Origin: Acinetobacter oleivorans DR1 | GTDB lineage: Bacteria; Pseudomonadota; Gammaproteobacteria; Pseudomonadales; Moraxellaceae | Assembly (NCBI RefSeq): GCF_000196795.1 | Contig: NC_014259.1 | Location: 1,240,001-1,304,000, forward strand | DNA: 64,000 nucleotides | Direction of reading: 5' to 3' | Shown here: one piece after another, positions 1 through 7,782 of the stretch | How the letters are laid out: the number at the start of each line of letters is the position of its first letter | How positions within the stretch are numbered: position 1 is the first letter of the stretch | Notes under the pieces: model-generated | Database searches by the model: none | What the model was told of the DNA's origin: nothing | Seen by the model: the letters and a program-made list of their open reading frames with translations, nothing else | Made by a program: the position numbers and the translations under genes

Positions 1-1101
1 GATGATCAAAACAAAACGACTTCTCTTAGTTTAGAACAAATTCGCGAAGATATTGATAGCGTGGATCAACAGATTCAAGAATTATTAAATCGACGCGCAA
101 GCCTTGCTGAAGCTGTTGCGAAAGCTAAATTTGCTTCCGAAGAGAATCCTTTGTTTTATCGTCCTGAACGTGAAGCTCAGGTCTTACGTAAAGTTATGGA
201 GCGTAACCAAGGTCCTTTGTCTGATGTAACCATGGCACGTTTGTTCCGTGAAATTATGTCTGCTTGCCTTGCTTTAGAAGCGCCGCAAAGTATTGCATTT
301 TTAGGGCCAGAAGGTACTTTTACTCAATCTGCTGTGCTTAAGCATTTTGGTAAAGATGCGGTTGTACGCCCACTTCCAACGATTGATGAAGTTTTTCGTG
401 AAGTGGAAGCAGGTAGTGCGCATTACGGTGTAGTTCCAGTTGAGAACTCATCTGAAGGTGTTGTAAACCATACCTTAGATTGCTTTAAAACATCGAATTT
501 AAATGTGATTGGTGAAGTTGAATTACGTATTCATCATCAATTTCTTGTTTCTGAAAATACACGTAAAGATAGTATTAAGCAGATTTATGCTCATCAGCAA
601 ACTTTGGCACAATGTCGCCAGTGGTTAGACGCGCATTATCCTGGTGTTGAACGTGTTGCTTTAAACTCAAATGCAGAAGCTGCCCGCCGTATTCGCAACG
701 AATGGCATTCAGCAGCGATTGCATCTGATATTGCAGCAGGCATGTATAACCTTGAAATCTTACATAGCAATATTGAAGATAATCCCGAAAATACAACTCG
801 TTTCTTGGTGATTGGCCGTGAAAAAATTCCACAAAGCGGCAACGATAAAACATCGTTATTGATTTCAGCACATGACCGTGCGGGTGCTTTATTAGAAATT
901 TTAGCGCCATTTGCAAAACATAATATTAGCTTAACAAGTATTGAAACTCGTCCAGCATTACCTGAAAAGTGGGCATATGTATTCTTTATCGATTTAGAAG
1001 GTCATATCGAACAAGAGAATGTTGCTGCTGCGATTAATGATATTCGCCCAATGGTGAAAGAGATTCGTATTTTAGGTTCTTATCCTGCTGCTGTTCTGTA
1101 A
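1..1101 (+). CDS. pheA: Bifunctional chorismate mutase / prephenate dehydratase (P-protein), 5' end outside window
   Basis: The protein converts chorismate to prephenate and then to phenylpyruvate in phenylalanine synthesis. The frame is open from base 1, so the start codon lies upstream and the GTG at 61 is only an internal codon. The visible N-terminal 95 or so residues form an AroQ-type chorismate mutase helix bundle (IDSVDQQIQELLNRR). The prephenate dehydratase domain begins at IAFLGPEGTFTQSA and carries the catalytic TTRF motif near residue 246 counted from base 61. A C-terminal ACT domain with an ETRP motif is the expected phenylalanine-binding regulatory part. It lies 107 bases upstream of the fused tyrA-aroA gene on the same strand, which groups the chorismate-using steps. 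Apart from the missing few N-terminal residues nothing looks broken. Confidence 0.96.
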   Translation, partial: DDQNKTTSLSLEQIREDIDSVDQQIQELLNRRASLAEAVAKAKFASEENPLFYRPEREAQVLRKVMERNQGPLSDVTMARLFREIMSACLALEAPQSIAFLGPEGTFTQSAVLKHFGKDAVVRPLPTIDEVFREVEAGSAHYGVVPVENSSEGVVNHTLDCFKTSNLNVIGEVELRIHHQFLVSENTRKDSIKQIYAHQQTLAQCRQWLDAHYPGVERVALNSNAEAARRIRNEWHSAAIASDIAAGMYNLEILHSNIEDNPENTTRFLVIGREKIPQSGNDKTSLLISAHDRAGALLEILAPFAKHNISLTSIETRPALPEKWAYVFFIDLEGHIEQENVAAAINDIRPMVKEIRILGSYPAAVL

Positions 1102-1208
1102 TCACTTATGTTGGAATAATGACATGCATCAAGATAAGCATGTCATTATGCTTAAAAACAAATTGCTCAATGGTTTAAATAACTTTGAGCAAAAGCAAAG
1201 TTGAAGTT

Positions 1209-3455
1209 ATGTCACAACCCCTATTTAAAAAAGTTGCATTTATTGGTTTAGGACTCATCGGGTCGAGTTTAGCTCGTGTTATTGTTGCAGAAAAGTTGGC
1301 CACAACTGTTGTTGCATCTACACGCTCACAGAAAACTTTAGAAGATGCAAAATCACTTGGCTTAATACAAGAAGGATTTTCTGATCCTGTTGAAGCCGTG
1401 AAAGGGGCAGATTTAGTCGTTTTAGCCTTGCCCGTACGTGCTACACAAAAAGTGCTTGAGCAAATTAAACCTTATTTGTCAGAAACCACGATTGTAACTG
1501 ATGTGGGAAGTACAAAAGGTAATGTCGTTGATGCAGCAAAAGCTGTATTTGGTGAAAATTTACCAGCAGGTTTTGTACCGGGACACCCTATTGCAGGTAG
1601 TGAACACACGGGTGTTCATGCAGGTAAGGTTGACCTATTTGCAAATCACAAAGTAATTTTAACGCCGTTACCGACAAGTGCAGAATGGGCTGTTGATAAA
1701 CTGATTCAACTTTGGTCAGCTGCTAAAGCTGAAGTCATTTGTATGGATGTTGCTAAGCATGATGAAGTGCTTGCGCATACGAGTCATCTACCACATTTAA
1801 TGGCATTTAATCTGGTCGAGCAACTTGCAAACCGTGAAGATAATCTTGATATTTTCCGTTATGCAGCAGGTGGTTTTCGTGATTTCTCACGGATTGCGGC
1901 TAGTGATCCCCAAATGTGGCATGACATTTTCTTTGCCAATAAAACAGCGATATTAAATGCTGTAGATGGCTTTGAAAAGCAACTTACCGTACTTAGAAAA
2001 TTGATTGAAAACGAAGATTCTCATGCATTAATGGGTTTACTCGGCCATGCTCAGGCAGCACGTCAGCATTTCAATCATATGTTAGCCAAAAAACCTTTAA
2101 TGGAGAAAAATAAGGTGACACAGCAATTCAGTATCTTACCGGGAAATAAGGCTTTTAAAGGTAAATTTACCGTACCGGGTGACAAATCTGTGTCACATCG
2201 CTCCATTATGTTTGGTGCTATTGCCGAAGGCACTACGCATGTAACAGGCTTCCTCGAAGGTGAAGATGCTTTAGCAACTTTGCAAGCTTTCCGTGACATG
2301 GGCGTAAGCATTGAAGGCCCAAAGAATGGGGAAGTGACCATTCATGGCGTAGGCATGCATGGTTTAAAAGCACCTGCAAGTGCATTGTATATGGGTAACT
2401 CTGGTACAAGCATGCGTTTGCTTTCAGGTATGCTATCAGCGCAAAAGTTTGATTCAGTGATGACGGGTGATGCGTCACTTTCTAAACGTCCAATGGAGCG
2501 TATTGCTAAACCATTACGTTTAATGGGTGCACAAATTCAGACTACCGGTGAGAAAGGTACACCACCTGTCAGCATTACGGGTAGCCAGCAATTAAAAGGC
2601 ATTCAATACGATTTACCTATGGCATCTGCTCAAGTGAAGTCGGGTATTTTACTTGCTGGTTTGTGGGCTGAAGGTGAAACTTCAGTCACTGAACCAGAAC
2701 CAACTCGTGACCACACAGAGCGCATGCTTCGTGCATTTGGTTATGATGTTAAAACCGAAGGCAACAAGATTTCTCTTGTTGGTGGCGGTAAATTAGTAGG
2801 TACTGATATTCAAGTACCATCTGATATTTCATCTGCTGCTTTCTTTATGGTGGGTGCTGCAATTACTGAGGGTTCCGATGTTGTTCTGGAAGCTGTAGGT
2901 ATTAACCCAACACGTACTGGCGTAATCGAAATTTTAAAACAGATGGGTGCTGATCTAACTGTTGAAAATGAACGTATTGCTGGTGGCGAACCTATTGCGG
3001 ATATTCATATTAAAGGTTCACGCACGCTTAAAGGCATTCATATGCCAGAAGACCAAGTACCTTTAGCAATTGATGAATTCCCAGCTTTATTTATTGCAGC
3101 AGCTTGTGCCGAAGGCCAAACGGTACTAACTGGTGCGGCAGAACTTCGTGTGAAAGAATCTGACCGTATTCAGGTTATGGCAGATGGCTTAAAAATCATG
3201 GGTATTGACTGCACGCCAACTGATGATGGAATCATTATCGAAGGTAAGGGTAAGTCAGGTGATTGGTCACCAATCTTTGCTGGTGGTGAAATTGAATCAC
3301 ATCATGACCACCGTATTGCCATGAGTTTTAGTATGGCAGGTCTTCGTAATTCTGGTCCGATTACAATTCAGGGTACTGAAACTGTGGCGACAAGTTTCCC
3401 AACTTTCACTGAGTTGGCGAATCGTGCAGGTTTAACAATCGAAGTTAGCCAATAA
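1209..3455 (+). CDS. tyrA-aroA: Fused prephenate/cyclohexadienyl dehydrogenase and EPSP synthase (TyrA-AroA)
   Basis: One 748-residue protein joins two enzymes of the aromatic pathway. Residues 1 to about 305 are a TyrA-type NAD(P)-dependent dehydrogenase with the nucleotide-binding glycine motif GLGLIGSS. From about residue 310 it is a complete EPSP synthase, with PGDKSVSHR, GNSGTSMRL, DEFPALF and ESDRI motifs, which makes 5-enolpyruvylshikimate-3-phosphate. The fusion is known in Acinetobacter and relatives. I chose the ATG at 1209 because the dehydrogenase domain begins there; an in-frame TTG at 1185 would add eight polar residues. Neither start has a strong Shine-Dalgarno sequence. EPSP synthase acts before chorismate and TyrA after it, so the fused parts are not consecutive steps. 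A hairpin terminator follows. Confidence 0.95.
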   Translation: MSQPLFKKVAFIGLGLIGSSLARVIVAEKLATTVVASTRSQKTLEDAKSLGLIQEGFSDPVEAVKGADLVVLALPVRATQKVLEQIKPYLSETTIVTDVGSTKGNVVDAAKAVFGENLPAGFVPGHPIAGSEHTGVHAGKVDLFANHKVILTPLPTSAEWAVDKLIQLWSAAKAEVICMDVAKHDEVLAHTSHLPHLMAFNLVEQLANREDNLDIFRYAAGGFRDFSRIAASDPQMWHDIFFANKTAILNAVDGFEKQLTVLRKLIENEDSHALMGLLGHAQAARQHFNHMLAKKPLMEKNKVTQQFSILPGNKAFKGKFTVPGDKSVSHRSIMFGAIAEGTTHVTGFLEGEDALATLQAFRDMGVSIEGPKNGEVTIHGVGMHGLKAPASALYMGNSGTSMRLLSGMLSAQKFDSVMTGDASLSKRPMERIAKPLRLMGAQIQTTGEKGTPPVSITGSQQLKGIQYDLPMASAQVKSGILLAGLWAEGETSVTEPEPTRDHTERMLRAFGYDVKTEGNKISLVGGGKLVGTDIQVPSDISSAAFFMVGAAITEGSDVVLEAVGINPTRTGVIEILKQMGADLTVENERIAGGEPIADIHIKGSRTLKGIHMPEDQVPLAIDEFPALFIAAACAEGQTVLTGAAELRVKESDRIQVMADGLKIMGIDCTPTDDGIIIEGKGKSGDWSPIFAGGEIESHHDHRIAMSFSMAGLRNSGPITIQGTETVATSFPTFTELANRAGLTIEVSQ

Positions 3456-3500
3456 CTTTTGACCTAACACATTTTATAATTGCTAACACAATAGCAACGG

Positions 3501-3537
3501 CAGCAGCGGGCTAAAGGCTTGGCTGCTGTTTGTTTAT
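3501..3537 (+). terminator. Intrinsic terminator after tyrA-aroA
   Basis: CAGCAGC at 3501-3507 pairs with GCTGCTG at 3522-3528, and the run TTTGTTTATT follows. It sits 45 bases past the tyrA-aroA stop and before the next gene on the same strand. Confidence 0.6.
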
Positions 3538-3582
3538 TGCTTATGCTAAGCGCAGATAATGATAAAAGTGTTAGGACAAAGG

Positions 3583-3966
3583 ATGAAAAAATTACAATTT
3601 ATTGCCAGTTGCCCACAACATGGGGTGCTTGATCATCCACCAAATGAATGCCATATCACTCAAGAATATGTAGCCGCTTTACTGTTTAAACAATTGGGGC
3701 ATTATGGCTTTGATGCACAGCATATTGTGCATGAGCATGAAAAGGTAGAAGTGAGTATTGATAATCATCTTTTACCTTTGTCGATTACTTGTCAGAAAAC
3801 AGACCATGAAGGGCATTTGATGTGTGAAATCTCTGCCAATCCTGATGAAGAGCAAGACTGGTTTGAGAAAATCGAAACACAAAGCATTATTCGTCAGCTT
3901 GCACAGGCCGTTGAAAATAGTTTGAAAGCTGATCATAGCTTTTCAGCATTTGAATGGAAAAACTAA
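3583..3966 (+). CDS. Uncharacterised 127-aa protein
   Basis: I recognise no family. The predicted protein is soluble, acidic, and has no signal peptide or membrane segment. An N-terminal CPQHG motif and several histidines (DHPPNECH, HIVHEHE) could suggest metal binding, but this is only an impression. The ATG at 3583 is preferred over the ATG at 3559 because AGGACAAAGG lies just before it. The gene stands alone between two hairpin terminators and reads the same way as its neighbours. Codon use and base composition match the surroundings, so it is probably a real, lineage-specific gene. Confidence 0.7.
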   Translation: MKKLQFIASCPQHGVLDHPPNECHITQEYVAALLFKQLGHYGFDAQHIVHEHEKVEVSIDNHLLPLSITCQKTDHEGHLMCEISANPDEEQDWFEKIETQSIIRQLAQAVENSLKADHSFSAFEWKN

Positions 3967-3995
3967 GCATACGACTGTTAAGACTTATTCATGAA

Positions 3996-4020
3996 GTACG
4001 GCTTTTTAGAAAAGTCGTAC
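3996..4020 (+). terminator. Hairpin terminator after the 127-aa gene
   Basis: GTACGGCTTTT at 3996-4006 pairs with AAAAGTCGTAC at 4010-4020, with one G-T pair and a three-base loop. AATTTCTTTA follows, so the U-tract is imperfect. Confidence 0.55.
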
Positions 4021-4136
4021 AATTTCTTTAGATTAAATATAAAAATACAAAATCTTTCCTGAAATCCCTACCTATCTTTAATGCATTGTGTATATTGAAA
4101 TTATTAAGATATATACATAATTAGAGTGTGGTTTTC

Positions 4137-5597
4137 ATGACACAAGTTAATATTGCAGCGTTATCTCCTCAAGTGGTTTGGCAGCATTTTCAAACACTTT
4201 GCACTATTCCTCGCCCTTCAAAACATGAGCAGCAACTTCGTGAATTTTTACAAAATTGGGCTGAAAGTCGAAATTTAGAAACTTACGTAGATGAAGTCGG
4301 TAATTTAATTATCCGTAAAAATGCGACCGCGGGTAAAGAACATGTGTCTGGAGTTATTCTGCAAGGCCATTTAGATATGGTGACACAAGCCAATACTGGC
4401 ACGGTACATGATTTCTTTAAAGACCCAATTCGCCCAGTTCTTGAAGATGGCTGGTTAATTGCTAAAGATACTACTTTAGGTGCTGATAATGGCATTGGGG
4501 TAGCTTTAGCCTTGGCAGTTTTAGACTCAAATGATATTGCTCATGGACCAATTGAAGTTCTTTTAACTGTTGATGAAGAAGCAGGGATGAGCGGTGCACG
4601 GCTTTTACAGGCAGGTGTGCTAAAAGGAAAATGGTTATTTAATATTGATACAGAAGAGTGGGGCGAGTTATATCTCGGATGTGCTGGCAGTATTGATGTT
4701 GAAGTAGAACAATCACTCACGTATGAACCAATTTCTGAAAATTTGACGGTTGTAAATATTCAGATTGCTGGCCTTAAAGGTGGTCACTCTGGTGTAGATA
4801 TTCATTTAGGACGTGGCAATGCCAACGTTATTCTGGCCCGCTTTTTAAATGAGTATTTAGCAAAGCTTGGTGGACGACTTGTTGAATTTACAGGTGGTAC
4901 AGCTCGTAATGCATTACCTCGAGAAGCAGTAGTAACCATTGCAATTTCATCTAATCAGTTACCAGAACTAGAAAAATTACTTGATGAATATCAAACAGCA
5001 TGGAAAAAACAGCTACAAGGTATTGATGACAATCTGCAATTAAGTATTCAACCGAATAGCACGGAAGTAACCGAAGTCATTACTCAACAACAGCAAAACG
5101 AGTGGTTACAAGCTTTAGCAACAAGCCCTTACGGCGTTGCAAGTATGAGTCAAGCTTTACCAGACGTAGTTGAAACTTCAAATAATATTGGGGTGGTAAA
5201 ACTAAATCGAGAGGGTGGAAAAGCTGTTTTAATGGTTCGCTCAATGGTGAACCAAGAAGCTCAAGATTTTGCAGAAAAAATTCAGGCACATTTTAGTCAA
5301 TTTAATATCGCTTCTGCACTCACGCCCTTAGTTTCGGGTTGGACACCAAATCCTGACTCAGCTGCTCTAAAGTGTTTACAACAAGCCTATCAAAAGGCAT
5401 TTAACATTGAGCCAAATCTTAAAGTGATTCATGCGGGTTTAGAGTGCGGGATTATTGCTGAACATTATCCAGATTTACAGATGGTTTCGTTTGGACCGGA
5501 TATTCAAGGTGCACACGCACCGGGTGAACGAGTTAAGGTTGATACCGTAGAGAAGTGCTGGAAGCTACTAGTAACCGCTTTAGCATCTGTAGAGTAA
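4137..5597 (+). CDS. pepD: Aminoacyl-histidine dipeptidase (PepD, M20 family)
   Basis: PepD is a cytoplasmic zinc dipeptidase of the M20 family that cleaves Xaa-His and other dipeptides. The 486-residue product is the usual family length. The metal-binding motifs appear in order: GHLDMV near residue 77, GADNGIG near 117, DEEAGMSGA near 146, the dimerisation-domain motif GGHSGVDIHLGRGNAN near 218, and HAGLECG near the C-terminus. I chose the ATG at 4137; the in-frame GTG at 4128 adds three residues. The gene has its own terminator-flanked unit and faces rtcA tail to tail. Confidence 0.95.
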   Translation: MTQVNIAALSPQVVWQHFQTLCTIPRPSKHEQQLREFLQNWAESRNLETYVDEVGNLIIRKNATAGKEHVSGVILQGHLDMVTQANTGTVHDFFKDPIRPVLEDGWLIAKDTTLGADNGIGVALALAVLDSNDIAHGPIEVLLTVDEEAGMSGARLLQAGVLKGKWLFNIDTEEWGELYLGCAGSIDVEVEQSLTYEPISENLTVVNIQIAGLKGGHSGVDIHLGRGNANVILARFLNEYLAKLGGRLVEFTGGTARNALPREAVVTIAISSNQLPELEKLLDEYQTAWKKQLQGIDDNLQLSIQPNSTEVTEVITQQQQNEWLQALATSPYGVASMSQALPDVVETSNNIGVVKLNREGGKAVLMVRSMVNQEAQDFAEKIQAHFSQFNIASALTPLVSGWTPNPDSAALKCLQQAYQKAFNIEPNLKVIHAGLECGIIAEHYPDLQMVSFGPDIQGAHAPGERVKVDTVEKCWKLLVTALASVE

Positions 5598-5610
5598 TTT
5601 TTTAAGAGAT

Positions 5611-5634
5611 AAGAAGCTCAGTTATGAGCTTCTT
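5611..5634. terminator. Bidirectional terminator between pepD and rtcA
   Basis: A perfect 10-bp stem, AAGAAGCTCA (5611-5620) with TGAGCTTCTT (5625-5634), has a GTTA loop. A-rich and T-rich runs flank it on both sides. Its right arm overlaps the rtcA stop codon, so it can serve both converging genes. Confidence 0.75.
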
Positions 5635-6679
5635 AAACTTTAACTTTTATATGGAAATGATCTGGATTTAATTCTACAAACTCGATTTCACAATCAATAA
5701 ATTTTTCAATCATGGCTGCTTGAGTACGAGTGTGTTCGCTAATACATTGTGCGGTGAATTCACCACCTTGACCTAAAGCTAAAGGTAGAAGCAATTGATC
5801 TGCCAAATACTCATCTACAACAGCCTGTGAAGATAAATATAGATTTACATCTTTTGCTAAATGATCAGCTATTTGCTCTGCACTTTTGCGCATCTCACCT
5901 AAAGCTGTAAATAGTTGAGTGTGATATTGATGAGTAACTTTCACATACACTGTATTGCCTTGGCTAATTCCATTTAAATGAAATTGCTGCTGAGAGCTTA
6001 AGTTTAGTTTTTTACTTAATGTGGTTAATTCACGTTTTGCTATCTGTGCTTCTTCTGAAAGATTTAATACAGCTGCAAAAGCTTCATTGCCTTGCAAAGC
6101 ACCACGATCTAATAAATTTAAGCTGTTTCGATCTTGCCATGGCTGAACAGTAATCTGAATTTCACCAGCACCAATTGGAAAAAAGCCAGCTTTATTTAAT
6201 CTAAAATCGACGTTAATTCCAATCTTCGCTAGAGCAGGTAAAAAGCAGTGTTCAATAAAATCTGCTGTTGGTGCAAGTGGATTATGTGTACCCCCTGAAA
6301 TGGTGAGTTCGGTAGCTTCATTTTGTAATAACAAAACAGGTAGAAGCGTTTGTAAAACCAGTGTTGTACTACCCGCAGAACCGATTTGAAATTGATATTT
6401 ACCACTTTGAACATGCTGAGGTGCGAAATATAAACGTTGGCTATGTAATTCAGCACCTTCCACATAGGCTTGGCTAATTTGTTGAGATGCCTGTACACAC
6501 ACCAAATGCTGGCGCATTAACCCTGGTTTTTTACGTCCTGCACGTATATTAATTAATTCAAATGGCTGACCTGTAATCATTGAGAGGGCAAGGGCGGTTC
6601 TTAAAATCTGTCCACCACCTTCACCTTGTGAACCATCAATTTGGATGGTTTTGGGCATATTTGCCAAAACTGTATTCAC
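5633..6679 (-). CDS. rtcA: RNA 3'-terminal phosphate cyclase
   Basis: RtcA uses ATP to turn RNA 3'-phosphate ends into 2',3'-cyclic phosphates through a covalent enzyme-AMP intermediate. The 348-residue product has the family signature GGGQILRTALALS near residue 21 and EHTRTQA near residue 312, where the adenylated histidine is expected. GTG at 6679 is the likely start because AAGGA lies eight bases upstream. An internal ATG at the eighth codon is the alternative. It is the last gene of the rtcB operon but lies 260 bases beyond the preceding gene, a gap that holds an unexplained GC-richer segment. It was probably co-transcribed from the sigma-54-type promoter before rtcB. Confidence 0.93.
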   Translation of the reverse strand: MNTVLANMPKTIQIDGSQGEGGGQILRTALALSMITGQPFELINIRAGRKKPGLMRQHLVCVQASQQISQAYVEGAELHSQRLYFAPQHVQSGKYQFQIGSAGSTTLVLQTLLPVLLLQNEATELTISGGTHNPLAPTADFIEHCFLPALAKIGINVDFRLNKAGFFPIGAGEIQITVQPWQDRNSLNLLDRGALQGNEAFAAVLNLSEEAQIAKRELTTLSKKLNLSSQQQFHLNGISQGNTVYVKVTHQYHTQLFTALGEMRKSAEQIADHLAKDVNLYLSSQAVVDEYLADQLLLPLALGQGGEFTAQCISEHTRTQAAMIEKFIDCEIEFVELNPDHFHIKVKV

Positions 6680-6770
6680 TTCTATTTTCCTTATTTTCTA
6701 ATTTAATGAACATACTGTCAGTACATGGTAATGCGAAGTAACGTGTGACTTTGCTTTTGACAAAGGTTTA

Positions 6771-6926
6771 CTAGGTGCATAGTGCTGAGCCTGATAAGTG
6801 AATATCGATGCACGGCTCACATGCTGCCATAGCCGCCTGAATTATTTTCAATCCCTCAGATCGGAGTAACGCAGGATCTTGTACTCGCCCAGTATGTCCA
6901 AACTTTGATTGTGAAAATGATTTCAC
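6771..6926 (-). other. Unexplained GC-richer 51-codon open frame between the DIP1984 relic and rtcA
   Basis: On the minus strand a GTG at 6926 opens a 51-codon frame ending at the TAG at 6771-6773. It contains stretches such as GHTGRVQDPALLRSEGLKI and ends in SGSALCT. It is in phase with the stop codon of the upstream gene fragment. The segment is visibly richer in G+C than its AT-rich flanks, and no Shine-Dalgarno sequence precedes the GTG. It can also fold: TGAGCC near 6804 pairs with GGCTCA near 6782, and CGGCT with AGCCG, which is mutually exclusive with the first. It may be a small gene, the tail of a lost gene, or a structured RNA. I recognise no family. Confidence 0.3.
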
Positions 6927-6938
6927 AAAATCTATTGT

Positions 6939-7384
6939 TTAATCGATTAGATCAATTTGCCAATTAGCAGCCTGAATTTTAACGTTTAAGTCACGGAGTT
7001 TCGCACTGATATCATCCGCCTGCTTTTGTAAGCTAGAAACAGGAATGACTTTCTTCCACTTAATTTCACGTGAGCTATACCGATCAGGTTCTCGACGTGT
7101 ATTGGCAATCGCATCTATTAAAATCTTATGCTGTTCAGCATAACTATCGCGCAAACTTAATAGAGACAACAATACTTTGCCATCTTCCAGTTTTGCCTGT
7201 GCATTAGTCAAATTAATTGATTGCTTTCTTGGGTTAAAGCAAATACCTGTTTGATCAGTTCATTTGGATCTTCACTAGGTTCATCACCTTCTTGTACCAA
7301 TACATTGGCATTGATTCGTTGTTTTAAGGAAGCGAGCTTTTTTTGTTGATCGCTTCGCAGTAAAAGTGCTTCTGCGAGTTTCAT
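6939..7384 (-). pseudogene. DIP1984-family (septicolysin-like) gene, split by a frameshift
   Basis: Two adjoining frames together match one small helical protein of the DIP1984 family, normally about 150 residues. The first starts at the ATG at 7384 (AAGG eight bases upstream) with MKLAEALLLRSDQQKKLAS, contains VQEGDEPSEDP, and stops at a TGA near 7208 after 58 codons. The second overlaps it by four bases, begins with TTG at 7211 as TNAQAKLEDG, contains RYSSREIKW and LQKQADD, and ends at 6939. In intact family members a short INxTN link joins these parts without a stop. An ATTAATT-type repeat at the break suggests a small deletion. Translational coupling of two fragments cannot be excluded. 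The molecular role of the family is not established. Confidence 0.75.
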
Positions 7385-7396
7385 TTTATTTACCTT

Positions 7397-7780
7397 TTAT
7401 TCAATATGTACAATCACTAAGTTCGAAATATCTTCTAATTGCATCGTAGTTTTTGCACATTCAGTAATGTCTTCTAAAGTTTCATCTTCATGCCAAGTTG
7501 TCATAAAGCAATGATCGGCTGGTGGTTGATAGTTGTAAAAAACTAGATATGTTTCATCTAGGACATCATGCCAAATAGAACACTCATACCCTGTAACCAT
7601 TGCTTGAATACAGTGTTTTGAATAGACAATCTGCTCACAGATCCAATTACGCCATTTAGGCAGAATTTGATCGGTTTCCACAACCAAGATGATGGAATAG
7701 GGGTGCTCAGGCAGGATCAGATGCTTTTCTTCATTTGCCCTGATTCTATAGCTTCGAATATCTAAACTATCTTTTTCCAT
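7397..7780 (-). CDS. Uncharacterised 127-aa protein coupled to rtcB
   Basis: I do not recognise the family. The predicted 127-residue protein is soluble and acidic, with no signal peptide or membrane segment. A central stretch contains clustered aromatic residues and cysteines (WRNWICEQIVYSKHCIQ). The start at 7780 is chosen because AAGGGG lies five bases before it, inside the last codons of rtcB; the in-frame GTG at 7786 overlaps the rtcB stop. The coupling implies translation with rtcB and suggests a role in, or control of, RNA ligation. That is inference from position only. Confidence 0.75.
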   Translation of the reverse strand: MEKDSLDIRSYRIRANEEKHLILPEHPYSIILVVETDQILPKWRNWICEQIVYSKHCIQAMVTGYECSIWHDVLDETYLVFYNYQPPADHCFMTTWHEDETLEDITECAKTTMQLEDISNLVIVHIE

Positions 7781-7782
7781 AA

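Noticed and set aside
1185..1208. TTG start eight codons upstream of tyrA
   Set aside because: The dehydrogenase domain begins after the ATG at 1209 and no ribosome site precedes the TTG.
6939..7211. Stand-alone 90-aa gene starting at TTG 7211
   Set aside because: Its sequence matches only the C-terminal part of the DIP1984 family, and the N-terminal part lies just upstream in another frame, so it is treated as a fragment.
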